Of a stretch of 64,000 nt of DNA, positions 37,681 to 46,228 are shown piece after piece. The translations under genes were made by a program, and so were the position numbers. Within the stretch, counting starts at the first letter, position 1; every line of letters starts with the position of its first letter. The stretch covers positions 62,001-126,000 of the forward strand of contig JANDJZ010001747.1 of NCBI GenBank assembly GCA_027943245.1, given 5' to 3'. Origin of the DNA: Acanthamoeba sp. SK_2022b. Taxonomy: Eukaryota > Discosea > Longamoebia > Acanthamoebidae. The notes under the pieces are model-generated. The model was not told the origin of the DNA. It saw nothing but the letters and a program-made list of their open reading frames with translations, and did not search any database.

Positions 37681-38925
37681 TTCCTCCTTCTCCCAGCCGG
37701 CGATCATCAGGCAATAGGCCTGGATCGCCAGCGCCACGTCCGCCTGCCGCACCGCTTCGTCCGGATGATGGCTGACGCCGCCGGCGCAACGCACGAACAG
37801 CATGCCGACCGGCCATTGCGCCGCCACGGCGATGGCGTCATGCCCAGCGCCGCTCGGCAACGCCAGGCTACGGCCCTGCACTTGTGCGACAGCCGCCTGC
37901 CAGCGGCGCTGCAGGTCCACGTCGCAGGCGGTGGCATCGATGCAATAAAACGCCTCGCTGGCGAAGCGCATTCCACGCCGCGCGCAGATCGCCTGCGCCT
38001 GCGCCAGCAACGCCGTCAATAGCGCCGCCAGCGGCGCATCCTGCGGGCCGCGCACATCGAGCGTCAATTTCACCTCACCGGGGATCACATTGACCGCGCC
38101 CGGCAGACTCTCGATGCAGCCGACGGTGGCCACCAGTGGCGAATCGGCGGCGCAGGTCAGCGTTTCGACCGCCGTGATCCATTCTGCTGCGGCCGCCAGC
38201 GCATCTTTGCGCTGCCCCATCGGCACCGTGCCAGAGTGGCCCGCCTCGCCGCTGAAAGTGCAGTTAAGCCGGCGCGCGCCATTGATCGCCGTCACCACGC
38301 CCAGCGCCAAATCGGCCGCCTCCAGACATGGGCCCTGTTCGATATGTAATTCGAGATAGGCGCGAATTTCGTTTGGTGCGCGATGCGCCTGCGCGATCGC
38401 CGCCGGATCCAGCCCAAAGTCGCGCATCGCCTGCGCTATGCTCACGCCGTCGGCGTCGGTGCGCGCCAGCCACTCTGCGGGCCACTGGCCGGTCAGGCCG
38501 CGGCTGCCGAGCAGCGTGACGCCAAAGCGCGCGCCCTCCTCGTCGGCAAAGCCGATCACCTCCAGCGCCAGCGGTAATCGATGCCCCTGGCGGTGATAGT
38601 GCGCCACCGTTTCCAGCGCCGTGAGCACGCCGAGCATGCCGTCATAGCGCCCGGCGTTACGCACCGTGTCCAAATGCGAACCGAGCAGCAGCGCGGGGGC
38701 GCCGGGCGTGTGCCCTTCATAGCGGCCGCAGATATTGCCGACGCTGTCCTGCCAAACCTGCATGCCGCTCTCACGCATCCACTCCCCGACTCGGTGATTG
38801 GCGCGCCGATGTTCGGCGGAGAGATAAAGACGCGTCAGCCGATCGGGCTCTGCGCTGATCGCCGCCAGCTCGTCACAGCGCGCCATCACCCGTGCGGCGG
38901 CCTGCTGTGCCTCCAGCGGCGTCAT
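37672..38925 (-). CDS. hpxK: Allantoate amidohydrolase-like M20 hydrolase
   Basis: The 417-residue protein belongs to the M20 group of allantoate amidohydrolases and N-carbamoyl-amino-acid hydrolases. Binuclear metal ligands occur in LLGSHLDTVRNAGRYDG, ADEEGARFG, ELHIEQGP and AGGVSHHPDE. Allantoate is the likely substrate because the next gene is an HpxJ/PucG-like transaminase and a RpiR regulator follows, as in Klebsiella hpx clusters. A carbamoyl-amino-acid hydrolase cannot be excluded from sequence alone. The ATG overlaps the hpxJ stop by four bases. No allantoinase gene is in the window. Confidence 0.8.
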   Translation of the reverse strand: MTPLEAQQAAARVMARCDELAAISAEPDRLTRLYLSAEHRRANHRVGEWMRESGMQVWQDSVGNICGRYEGHTPGAPALLLGSHLDTVRNAGRYDGMLGVLTALETVAHYHRQGHRLPLALEVIGFADEEGARFGVTLLGSRGLTGQWPAEWLARTDADGVSIAQAMRDFGLDPAAIAQAHRAPNEIRAYLELHIEQGPCLEAADLALGVVTAINGARRLNCTFSGEAGHSGTVPMGQRKDALAAAAEWITAVETLTCAADSPLVATVGCIESLPGAVNVIPGEVKLTLDVRGPQDAPLAALLTALLAQAQAICARRGMRFASEAFYCIDATACDVDLQRRWQAAVAQVQGRSLALPSGAGHDAIAVAAQWPVGMLFVRCAGGVSHHPDEAVRQADVALAIQAYCLMIAGWEKEESV

Positions 38926-40166
38926 CCACGCTTGCCTGTGTCATAAACGTTCCAGGCGGCCTGCAACGCCTCGCCCTGCTTGCTGGCGAAACCGAGGCGG
39001 TTCAGCACCGCCTCCAGCGCCGCCAGGGTTTGCAGCACGCAATCTTTGCGCGCGTTGTAACCCATGGTGCCAATGCGCCAGATCTTGCCCTGCAGCGGGC
39101 CAAACGAGGTGCCGATTTCAATGCCAAAGTCGTTCAGCATCATCTGCCGCACCTGTTCACCCTGTACCTGCGGCGGGATCATCACGCCAAGCACGTTGTT
39201 CATGCGGTGCTCAAGATCGCCGAACACTGCCAGCCCCATGCCCCGGATGCCCGCCAGCATCGCCGCGCCGTGCAGCCGGTGGCGGGCGATGGCATGATCC
39301 AGCCCTTCTTCGAGGATCACCCGCGCGCATTCCCGCGCCGCGAACAGCATGCTGGTAGCTTCGGTATGGTGATTGAGGCGCTCCGGCCCCCAATAATCCA
39401 TGATCATGCCGATGTCGAAATAGTTGGAGTAGATCATCTCGTCGTCGCCATCGGCGTGCTCGGCGGTGCGGATCCCCTCCTCCACGCATTTACGGCGGCG
39501 CACAATCTCTTCAAACTGCGGGCTGAGAGTGACCGGCGAGCTGCCGGAGGGGCCGCCCAGGCACTTCTGCAGCCCGGCGGAGACCGCATCCAGCCCCCAG
39601 GCATCGGTCTCCAGCGGGTTACCGCCGAAGGAAGCCGTCGCGTCGGTATAGAACAGCACGCCGTGGCGGCGGCAGATATCGCCCAGCTCATGCAGCGGCT
39701 GCAGCATGGTGGTGGACGTGTCGCCCTGCACCGTCAGCAGCAGGCGCGGGCGCACTCGCTTAATCGCGTCTTCGATGCGATCGGCGCTGAACACTTCGCC
39801 CCACGGTATCTCGATCGTGTGTACCTCGGCACGGCAGCGGCGGGCAATCTCGCACAGCAGATGCCCGAAACGGCCGAAGACCGGCACCAGCACCTTATCG
39901 CCCGGCCGAATGGCGGAAACCAGCAGCGCTTCGATGCCGGCGCGTGAGGTGCCGTCCACCAGCATCGTCCAGCGGTTTTCGGTGCGGAACAGCGCGCGGT
40001 ACAGCGACATGACCTGATTCATGTAACCGGTCATCGCCGGATCGTACTGGCCGATCAGCTGACTCGACATGGCGCGCAGCACGCGCGGATCGGCGTTGAT
40101 CGGCCCCGGCCCCATCAGCAGGCGCGCCGGCGGGTTAATCTGATCGAATTGCGAAATATCCAACAT
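38922..40166 (-). CDS. hpxJ: Class V aminotransferase, probable ureidoglycine-glyoxylate transaminase
   Basis: This PLP enzyme resembles PucG/HpxJ, which transfer the amino group of (S)-ureidoglycine to glyoxylate in purine breakdown. Blocks visible are LLMGPGPINADPRVL, the cofactor region VDGTSRAGIEALL and the Schiff-base lysine in SAGLQKCLGGPSGSSPV. The ATG at 40166 is chosen because CAGGGA lies six bases upstream; the ATG at 40172 would sit right on that RBS. The chosen start gives 414 residues. Alanine- or serine-glyoxylate transaminases are the alternative reading. Confidence 0.8.
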   Translation of the reverse strand: MLDISQFDQINPPARLLMGPGPINADPRVLRAMSSQLIGQYDPAMTGYMNQVMSLYRALFRTENRWTMLVDGTSRAGIEALLVSAIRPGDKVLVPVFGRFGHLLCEIARRCRAEVHTIEIPWGEVFSADRIEDAIKRVRPRLLLTVQGDTSTTMLQPLHELGDICRRHGVLFYTDATASFGGNPLETDAWGLDAVSAGLQKCLGGPSGSSPVTLSPQFEEIVRRRKCVEEGIRTAEHADGDDEMIYSNYFDIGMIMDYWGPERLNHHTEATSMLFAARECARVILEEGLDHAIARHRLHGAAMLAGIRGMGLAVFGDLEHRMNNVLGVMIPPQVQGEQVRQMMLNDFGIEIGTSFGPLQGKIWRIGTMGYNARKDCVLQTLAALEAVLNRLGFASKQGEALQAAWNVYDTGKRG

Positions 40167-40374
40167 GTTCATTCCCTGTCAGCTTAGTAAGTTATTGAGT
40201 TATGCCGTCAGCGTCGACATGACGTTTGTTTGCTGCCCAACAGCCTACTCCCGATAGGGATTCAGTTGAAACAAAAGATTCTTATGATCAATTAATGAAA
40301 CCAAAGTAACACAATGAGGTGACCGATCCGCCTTAAACGGCGGAAGGTGAAGGAAGGGAAATGAACTGCCGTGC

Positions 40375-41214
40375 TTAACGCAGCTCCAGTTCGTCCAGCG
40401 CCTGGAACAGTTCGGCGACGTGATGAATGCGCTGCCGCCCCTGCGCCAGCCGCTCATGCAGCAACGCATTGCTGAGCAGGCTGGCCAGGCTCATGGCGGC
40501 AGCATAGCTGTCAAAGGCCGACACGCTGTCGAGCGGTACGGTCAAGTGCCAGTTGGCCAACGGGAACAACGCCTGCGCCTGCGGTTCACAGATCAACAGC
40601 GTCGGTACCCCGCGGCTTTGCAACAGCGCCAGCACTGCCTTTATCTGGCGCGGCCGGCGACGGAACGCCACCACCACCGCCACGTCCTGCGGCGTCAGCC
40701 CCGCCAGATCTTCCGCCAGCGTCTGCCCCGGCTGCGGCGCCAGCAGCACCTGTTCACGCACCTGCATCAGCTGCTGGCGCAGGTGCATCGCCACCGGATA
40801 GCTGTTGCGCAGCCCCAGCAGCAGTACGCCTCGCGCCTGCGCCAGTGCGGCGATCGCCGCGCTGAACTGCACCGCATCGATCTGCTTTACCCAGCGGGTG
40901 AGATTGGCCATTTCCTGCTTACAGTGCCGCGCCAACAGCGTATCGCCCTGCACCGCATCGCGGCTGTCGGTCAGCGGCATGCCACTTTGGCGCAGGGTGC
41001 GCAGCTCATCGCGCATGGCGCGGTAGTTGGGGTAGCCCAGCCGTTTGAACAAGCGGCTGACCGTGGCTTTGGAAACGCCGCTCAAACGCGCCAGCTCGGC
41101 GCTGTTGTAACCGATCAAATCGTCATAGTGATCGAAGATGAAGTCCGCCACCCGCTGCTCCTGTGGCGTCAGCTGTGGGTAGTCGCGGCGCAGGCGTTCG
41201 TCGAACCGTTGCAT
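40375..41214 (-). CDS. RpiR-family transcriptional regulator
   Basis: The 279-residue protein has an N-terminal RpiR helix-turn-helix (about 10-80; NSAELARLSGVSKATVSRLFKRLGY) and a C-terminal SIS domain (about 110-250), where an effector would bind. The start at 41214 (MQRFDERLRRDYP) fits the family; the longer frame adds 21 unlike residues. It lies about 200 bp upstream of the ureide genes on the same strand, so it probably controls them. The effector is unknown. Confidence 0.85.
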   Translation of the reverse strand: MQRFDERLRRDYPQLTPQEQRVADFIFDHYDDLIGYNSAELARLSGVSKATVSRLFKRLGYPNYRAMRDELRTLRQSGMPLTDSRDAVQGDTLLARHCKQEMANLTRWVKQIDAVQFSAAIAALAQARGVLLLGLRNSYPVAMHLRQQLMQVREQVLLAPQPGQTLAEDLAGLTPQDVAVVVAFRRRPRQIKAVLALLQSRGVPTLLICEPQAQALFPLANWHLTVPLDSVSAFDSYAAAMSLASLLSNALLHERLAQGRQRIHHVAELFQALDELELR

Positions 41215-41350
41215 TATCGTTCTCGCTGTAACCTTCGTTTCAGCGGAACATAGCACGGTCGAACTACCCGCTGGCAAGCAATTATTCGTGGGTGGGGAAT
41301 GGCAGCGGCATGCCCTTCTCCCGCGTCAATGCCGGAAAAGGGCCGCGCGT

Positions 41351-42229
41351 TCAGCACCAATAGGCCATGAAGTTGACGGTAGCGCGATCCAGATCGCGTT
41401 CGCCGATCAGATAACGCCGCAGCGTTTTCACCGTGGAAGACTCGGCCGCCACCCAGGCATAAAAAGCGTTACCGCCGGCCGCACGCTCCCACAACACCTC
41501 ATCGCTCAGGCTGCTTTCCGCCAGGGACTGCGCCTGCGCACACGCCGACGCGGGGATAACGACCCGCTGGCGCACCGCCTCCACCAGCAGCGTGCCATGC
41601 GCCAGTTGGTGGCCCACGTCACGCGGCAGCCAGTAAACCTCGGCGAACGGGAAACGGGCCAAATCCAGGCAATCCCCCGCCACCGGCACCTCAAAAAATG
41701 CCTGCACTCGCGGCGGATTGGCCTGCTGCGCCAGCTGCTCCAGAATACCCATCACCGCCGGCACCGCCGTCTCATCGGCGATCAACAGCGCCTGCTGCAA
41801 CTGCGCCGGCGGCACCCATTCGTAGCCGCCGCTGTCGCCGTCGAAGTCAGCGTTGGGGGCGACCGTCTGAAGGGCGTCACCCGGCTCGGCGTGGGTCGCC
41901 CAAGCGGAGGCCGGGCCGTTCACGCCATGCAGCACGAATTCGACGTCCATCTGATTCTGCTCACGGCGCAGCGCACGCAGCGTATAGGTGCGCATCACCG
42001 GACGCTGTTCTTTGGGGATCGCCATGTAATCGCCGTACCAGTCCGGGCCGTTGACCAACTGCGGGATCTTGCCGTCCGCCGCCGGGAACAACAGTTTGAT
42101 GCGCTGATCCGGCGCTTCCAGCTTCATCCGATGAATATCCGCACCTTCAAACACGCAGCGCACCAGCGAAGGTGAAATCAGCGTTTTGCTTTTCAAGGTG
42201 ATATCAAAAATTCTGTAGCTGGCGGACAT
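41351..42229 (-). CDS. Siderophore-interacting protein (FAD ferric-siderophore reductase)
   Basis: The 292 residues belong to the SIP/ViuB/YqjH family, cytoplasmic flavoproteins that reduce ferric siderophores to release iron. The N-terminal FAD-binding domain contains RPVMRTYTLRALRR and VLHGVNGPASAWA. The C-terminal NAD(P)H part contains LLIADETAVPAVMGIL, AAESSTVKTLRRYL and the final FMAYWC. It is divergent from the IutA-type receptor across a Fur-like region, so uptake and reduction are probably induced together by iron lack. Confidence 0.92.
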   Translation of the reverse strand: MSASYRIFDITLKSKTLISPSLVRCVFEGADIHRMKLEAPDQRIKLLFPAADGKIPQLVNGPDWYGDYMAIPKEQRPVMRTYTLRALRREQNQMDVEFVLHGVNGPASAWATHAEPGDALQTVAPNADFDGDSGGYEWVPPAQLQQALLIADETAVPAVMGILEQLAQQANPPRVQAFFEVPVAGDCLDLARFPFAEVYWLPRDVGHQLAHGTLLVEAVRQRVVIPASACAQAQSLAESSLSDEVLWERAAGGNAFYAWVAAESSTVKTLRRYLIGERDLDRATVNFMAYWC

Positions 42230-42361
42230 GTTCTCGATTCTCCGGCAACGGCTGTCGCTTATACGTATGGCCGATCGGCTACCGTTTGACGGCGTGGAGT
42301 GCGCGATCGTGCAGCGGGTAAAATGTTAATAAAACTAATTAATTACGTTAATGTATCGCAA

Positions 42362-42380
42362 AAAATCATATCATGATTTT
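42362..42380. promoter_or_regulatory. Perfect palindrome upstream of the receptor gene
   Basis: AAAATCAT and ATGATTTT flank ATC in an AT-rich stretch between two divergent iron genes. The arms fit a dimeric regulator, possibly a second Fur site, but the match to the Fur consensus is partial. Confidence 0.4.
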
Positions 42381-42401
42381 ATTGATAACAAGAAACGTTA
42401 T

Positions 42402-42420
42402 TGATAAAAGAATCATTCTC
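42402..42420. promoter_or_regulatory. Candidate Fur box of the iutA-like gene
   Basis: The segment tgataaaagaatcattctc contains the well-conserved half AATCATTCTC of the Fur consensus and a weaker left half. It lies 38 bases before the receptor ATG. Confidence 0.55.
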
Positions 42421-42458
42421 AAAAATAACGTAATAACAATATCACCTGGGAAATAACG

Positions 42459-44699
42459 ATGAAACGCAAACACCTTTGGGTATTGAACCCTTGTCTGCTG
42501 GCAATGCTTGCGCCGGCGGCTTGGGCAGAGGATCAGAAAGCCGGCAACGAAGAGCAGTTGGTGGTCTCCGCCAGCCGTTCGCACCGTAGCGCGGCGGAAA
42601 TGGCGCAGACGACCTGGATCATTGAAAGCCAGGAGATCGAACAGCAGGTTCAGGGCGGTAAAGAGATCAAGGACATGTTGGCGCAGCTGATCCCCGGCAT
42701 GGACGTCAGCGGCCAGGGCCGCACCAACTATGGCATGAATATGCGCGGCCGTTCGATGATGGTGATGATCGACGGCGTACGCCTGAATTCATCGCGCAGC
42801 GACAGCCGCCAATTGGATTCGATCGATCCGTTCAATATCGATCATATTGAGGTGATTTCCGGCGCGACCTCGCTGTACGGCGGTGGCAGCACCGGCGGCC
42901 TGATCAACATCGTCACCAAAAAGGGGCAACGAGAACAGCAGGTCGAATTACAGATCGGCGGTAAAACCGGCTTTGGCGGCCATAACGATCACGACGAAAA
43001 CGTGGCGGCGGCGGTCAGCGGTGGCAACGATAACGCCTCGGGACGCCTGTCCGTTTCTTACCAACGCTACGGTGGCTGGTACGACGGCAAAGGCAACGAG
43101 GTGCTGATCGACAATACCCAAACCGGCCTGCAGTATTCCGATCGCCTCGACGTGATGGGCACCGGCACCCTCAACATCGACGAACACCAACAGCTGCAGC
43201 TGACTACTCAATACTATAAAAGCCAATCCGACGGCGATCACGGCCTGTTCCTGGGAGAGAACTTTGCGGCGGTGACCGGCAACGCCAAGGCATACAACAG
43301 CGGCAACTTAAATTCCGACCGTATCCCCGGTACCGAACGCCATCTGATCAACCTGCAGTATTCCAACACCGATTTCCTCGGCCAGGATTTGGTGGCGCAG
43401 GTCTACTACCGCGACGAAACCCTGACCTTCTACCCGTTCCCGACGCTGGCGGGCAAAGCGCCGAACTATTACGTCAGCAGCATTGGCGCTTCGCAGCAAA
43501 AAACCGATTTCTACGGCGGCAAGCTGACGTTAAACAGCAAGCCTGTCGATGCGCTGACGCTGACTTACGGCCTCGACGCCGAGCATGAGAGCTTCAACGC
43601 CAACCAACAGTTCTTCAACCTGGCGAAGGCGCAACAGTCCGGTGGCATGACGCTGGAGAACGCCTACAATACCGGCCGCTACCCGAGCTATACCACCAGC
43701 AACCTGGCGTCATTCCTGCAGGCCAGCTACGACATCAACCCGATCTTCACCCTGAGCGGTGGCGTGCGTTACCAGTACACCGAAAACAAGATTGACGACT
43801 TCGTCGGCTATAACCAACAGCAGGCGATCGCCACCGGCGCCGCGATGTCCGCCGACGCGATACCGGGAGGGAAAACCGACTACAACAACGCGCTGTTCAA
43901 CGCCGGCCTGTTGGCGCACCTGACCGATCGCCAGCAAACCTGGTTCAACTTCTCTCAGGGCTTCGAGATCCCGGACCCGGGCAAGTATTACGGCAACGGC
44001 ACCTACGCGTTGAACGGCGGCCATTACCGGCTGCTGAAGAGCGTTAACGTCGGCGATTCCAAGCTGGAAGGCATCAAGGTCAATGCCTTCGAGCTGGGTT
44101 GGCGCTATACCGGCGATAACCTGCGCACGCAAATCGCCGCCTACTATTCGCTGTCCGACAAGAGCATCGCCATCAACAAAACCGACATGACCATCAACGT
44201 CAATGCGGACAAGCGCCGCATCTACGGAGTGGAAGGCGCGGTGGATTATTTCTTTGAAGACAGCGACTGGAGCGCCGGCACCAACTTCAACGTTATCCGT
44301 TCCGAAACCAAGGTCAACGGCGAATGGAAGAAGCTGGTGGTGGATACCGCCAGCCCATCGAAAGTCACCGCTTATGTCGGCTGGGCGCCGGGCGACTGGA
44401 ATCTGCGCTTACAGTCGCAGCAAACCTTCGACGTGTCGGACGACGGCGATTACACCAAGGCCAACTCCACCCAGGGCCGCAAAATCGATGGCTACAACAC
44501 TCTCGATTTCCTCGGCAGCTATACCCTGCCGGTAGGGAAAGTCAGCTTCAGCGTGGAAAACCTGCTGGACAAGGAGTACACCACCGTTTGGGGCCAACGC
44601 GCGCCGATCCTGTACAGCCCGACCTACGGCTCGCCTGAGCTGTACAGTTATAAAGGCCGCGGACGCACCTTCGGCTTGAACTACTCGGTGTTGTTCTGA
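42459..44699 (+). CDS. iutA: TonB-dependent receptor of the IutA (ferric aerobactin) type
   Basis: The 746-residue outer-membrane protein resembles IutA along its whole length. It has a signal peptide (about 1-23, ending AWA), a TonB box region (EEQLVVSASR), a plug with MAQTTWIIES, RTNYGMNMRGR and IEVISGATSLYGGGSTGGLINIVTKKG (two adjoining blocks), a 22-strand barrel and the terminal GRGRTFGLNYSVLF. Aerobactin is the expected ligand by homology, but no iuc synthesis genes are near, so it may take up a siderophore made by others or a related hydroxamate. It is followed by a strong terminator. Confidence 0.88.
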   Translation: MKRKHLWVLNPCLLAMLAPAAWAEDQKAGNEEQLVVSASRSHRSAAEMAQTTWIIESQEIEQQVQGGKEIKDMLAQLIPGMDVSGQGRTNYGMNMRGRSMMVMIDGVRLNSSRSDSRQLDSIDPFNIDHIEVISGATSLYGGGSTGGLINIVTKKGQREQQVELQIGGKTGFGGHNDHDENVAAAVSGGNDNASGRLSVSYQRYGGWYDGKGNEVLIDNTQTGLQYSDRLDVMGTGTLNIDEHQQLQLTTQYYKSQSDGDHGLFLGENFAAVTGNAKAYNSGNLNSDRIPGTERHLINLQYSNTDFLGQDLVAQVYYRDETLTFYPFPTLAGKAPNYYVSSIGASQQKTDFYGGKLTLNSKPVDALTLTYGLDAEHESFNANQQFFNLAKAQQSGGMTLENAYNTGRYPSYTTSNLASFLQASYDINPIFTLSGGVRYQYTENKIDDFVGYNQQQAIATGAAMSADAIPGGKTDYNNALFNAGLLAHLTDRQQTWFNFSQGFEIPDPGKYYGNGTYALNGGHYRLLKSVNVGDSKLEGIKVNAFELGWRYTGDNLRTQIAAYYSLSDKSIAINKTDMTINVNADKRRIYGVEGAVDYFFEDSDWSAGTNFNVIRSETKVNGEWKKLVVDTASPSKVTAYVGWAPGDWNLRLQSQQTFDVSDDGDYTKANSTQGRKIDGYNTLDFLGSYTLPVGKVSFSVENLLDKEYTTVWGQRAPILYSPTYGSPELYSYKGRGRTFGLNYSVLF

Positions 44700-44704
44700 G
44701 GATA

Positions 44705-44731
44705 AGGGGCCGGTCTGCCGGCCCCGTTTAT
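44705..44731 (+). terminator. Terminator of the iutA-like gene
   Basis: Perfect arms GGGGCCGG and CCGGCCCC with a TCTG loop are followed by GTTTATT, seven bases after the stop codon. Confidence 0.8.
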
Positions 44732-44766
44732 TGGGCCGCACCGTTTTGCAGAGAGCAGAAACGACG

Positions 44767-44796
44767 AAGCCCTGAGTTATCGCTAACTCAGGGCTT
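44767..44796 (-). terminator. tRNA-type terminator hairpin without a gene in front
   Basis: A perfect 13-bp stem (AAGCCCTGAGTTA / TAACTCAGGGCTT) has a TCGC loop. The first eleven bases of the arm equal those of the tRNA-Asp terminator at 52287-52313. On minus it follows the orphan promoter at 44833-44861 by only about 35 bases. Confidence 0.7.
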
Positions 44797-44832
44797 CTGA
44801 GCGCCATTCCCTCTTGCGGGGGAACGAGGCGC

Positions 44833-44861
44833 ATATTACGGACGCCTCTCGGTTCCGTCAA
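44833..44861 (-). promoter_or_regulatory. Orphan stable-RNA-type promoter downstream of dnaQ
   Basis: On minus TTGACG (44856-44861), a 17-base spacer, TAATAT (44833-44838) and a GCGCCTC discriminator form a promoter of tRNA/rRNA type. An inverted repeat GAGGCG / CGCCTC (44826-44831 and 44843-44848) frames the -10. E. coli has aspV at this place; here only about 35 bases lie between the start point and the terminator hairpin. Confidence 0.75.
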
Positions 44862-44944
44862 CGCCTTTTTCTCACCAAATGAACCGTTTGCACAGTTTTT
44901 CAACGAAGGTTCATCCGGTGCGTTTTTTTCGTGCAACAATGCCG

Positions 44945-45688
44945 TTACTCGGCCGGCGTACCGTGCCACAGGCAGCTGCCGCCCTTTTTCGCCACCAGAT
45001 CCAGACGCGCCTCGTGCGCCTTCACTTCTTCGTCGCTGGCGTAGACCACTTTCATCGCGGTCGCCGGGCGGACAATGCGCTGAATTTCTTGCGCGGCGTC
45101 GTTTTGCTGGGTATCACCCTCCATCTGGAACGCTATCGAGGTCTGACCGCCGGTCATCGCCAGATAGACTTCCGCCAGGATCTCGGCATCGAGCAATGCG
45201 CCGTGCAGCGTACGCTTGCTGTTGTCTATCTCATAGCGGCTGCACAAGGCATCGAGGTTGTTGCGCTTGCCTGGGAACAGGCGGCGCGCCATCAGCAGGC
45301 TGTCGGTGATGGTGCAGAAGGTCTCGGTCTTCGGGATGCCCTGCTGCAACATGCGGAATTCGTGATCCATAAAGCCGATATCGAACGCCGCGTTATGGAT
45401 CACCAACTCGCCGCCGCGGATAAAGTCGAGGAATTCGTCGGCAACCTGATCGAAGGTCGGCTTGTCGGCCAGGAAATCGTCGCTGATGCCGTGTACGCCG
45501 TAAGCTTCCGGATCCACCAGCCGATCCGGCTTGATGTAAACGTGGAAGTTACGCCCGGTCAGGCGGCGGTTAATCACCTCCACCGCACCGATTTCGATGA
45601 TGCGGTGCCCTTCGTAGTGCACCCCAAGCTTGTTCATACCGGTGGTTTCGGTATCGAGGACAATCTGTCTGGTGGTTGTAGAGATCAT
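44945..45688 (-). CDS. dnaQ: DNA polymerase III epsilon subunit (proofreading exonuclease)
   Basis: DnaQ is the 3'-5' exonuclease of the replicative polymerase. The 247 residues carry the Exo I motif LDTETTG (Asp12, Glu14), the Exo II region [15 protein letters not shown] and Exo III with [15 protein letters not shown]. The C-terminal part that binds DnaE is present. The gene is divergent from rnhA with 72 bp between the starts, the classic dnaQ-rnhA arrangement with overlapping promoters. Confidence 0.97.
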   Translation of the reverse strand: MISTTTRQIVLDTETTGMNKLGVHYEGHRIIEIGAVEVINRRLTGRNFHVYIKPDRLVDPEAYGVHGISDDFLADKPTFDQVADEFLDFIRGGELVIHNAAFDIGFMDHEFRMLQQGIPKTETFCTITDSLLMARRLFPGKRNNLDALCSRYEIDNSKRTLHGALLDAEILAEVYLAMTGGQTSIAFQMEGDTQQNDAAQEIQRIVRPATAMKVVYASDEEVKAHEARLDLVAKKGGSCLWHGTPAE

Positions 45689-45760
45689 ATTGCAGTGCTC
45701 ACAGCGCTCGTTTATGTCAGACTTGGCTTTTATAAAACTGATAGGAAGAGTCTACCAGAG

Positions 45761-46228
45761 ATGCTCAAACAGGTAGAAATTTTCACCGATGGCTCCTGCC
45801 TTGGCAATCCCGGCCCCGGGGGTTACGGTGCGATATTACGCTATAAGCAGACGGAAAAAACTTTCAGCGAGGGTTTTCGTCTGACCACCAATAACCGCAT
45901 GGAAATGATGGCGGCGATCGTGGCGCTGGAAGCGCTGACCCTACCCTGCGCCGTGACGCTCAGCACTGACAGCCAGTATGTGCGCCAGGGCATCACCAGT
46001 TGGATCCATAACTGGAAGAAGCGCGGCTGGAAAACCGCCGACAAAAAGCCGGTCAAGAATGTCGATCTGTGGCAGCGGTTGGATTTGGCCATTCAGCGCC
46101 ACGAGGTAAAATGGGAATGGGTCAAGGGCCACGCCGGCCACCCGGAGAACGAACGTTGTGACGTGCTGGCGCGCGAAGCGGCCGGCAAGCCGACGCAGGA
46201 AGACGTCGGTTATCAACCGGAAGCCTAA
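45761..46228 (+). CDS. rnhA: Ribonuclease HI
   Basis: RNase HI degrades the RNA strand of RNA-DNA hybrids. Starting at ATG 45761 ([12 protein letters not shown]) the protein has 155 residues, as in E. coli, with the catalytic set Asp10, Glu48, Asp70, His124 and Asp134 at the same numbers. A much longer open frame runs in from 44879 across dnaQ but is not coding. The stop overlaps that of the convergent yafS by four bases. Confidence 0.97.
   Translation: MLKQVEIFTDGSCLGNPGPGGYGAILRYKQTEKTFSEGFRLTTNNRMEMMAAIVALEALTLPCAVTLSTDSQYVRQGITSWIHNWKKRGWKTADKKPVKNVDLWQRLDLAIQRHEVKWEWVKGHAGHPENERCDVLAREAAGKPTQEDVGYQPEA

Noticed and set aside
44879..45760. N-terminal extension of rnhA across dnaQ
   Set aside because: RNase HI starts at ATG 45761 with 155 residues; the rest is antisense to dnaQ.
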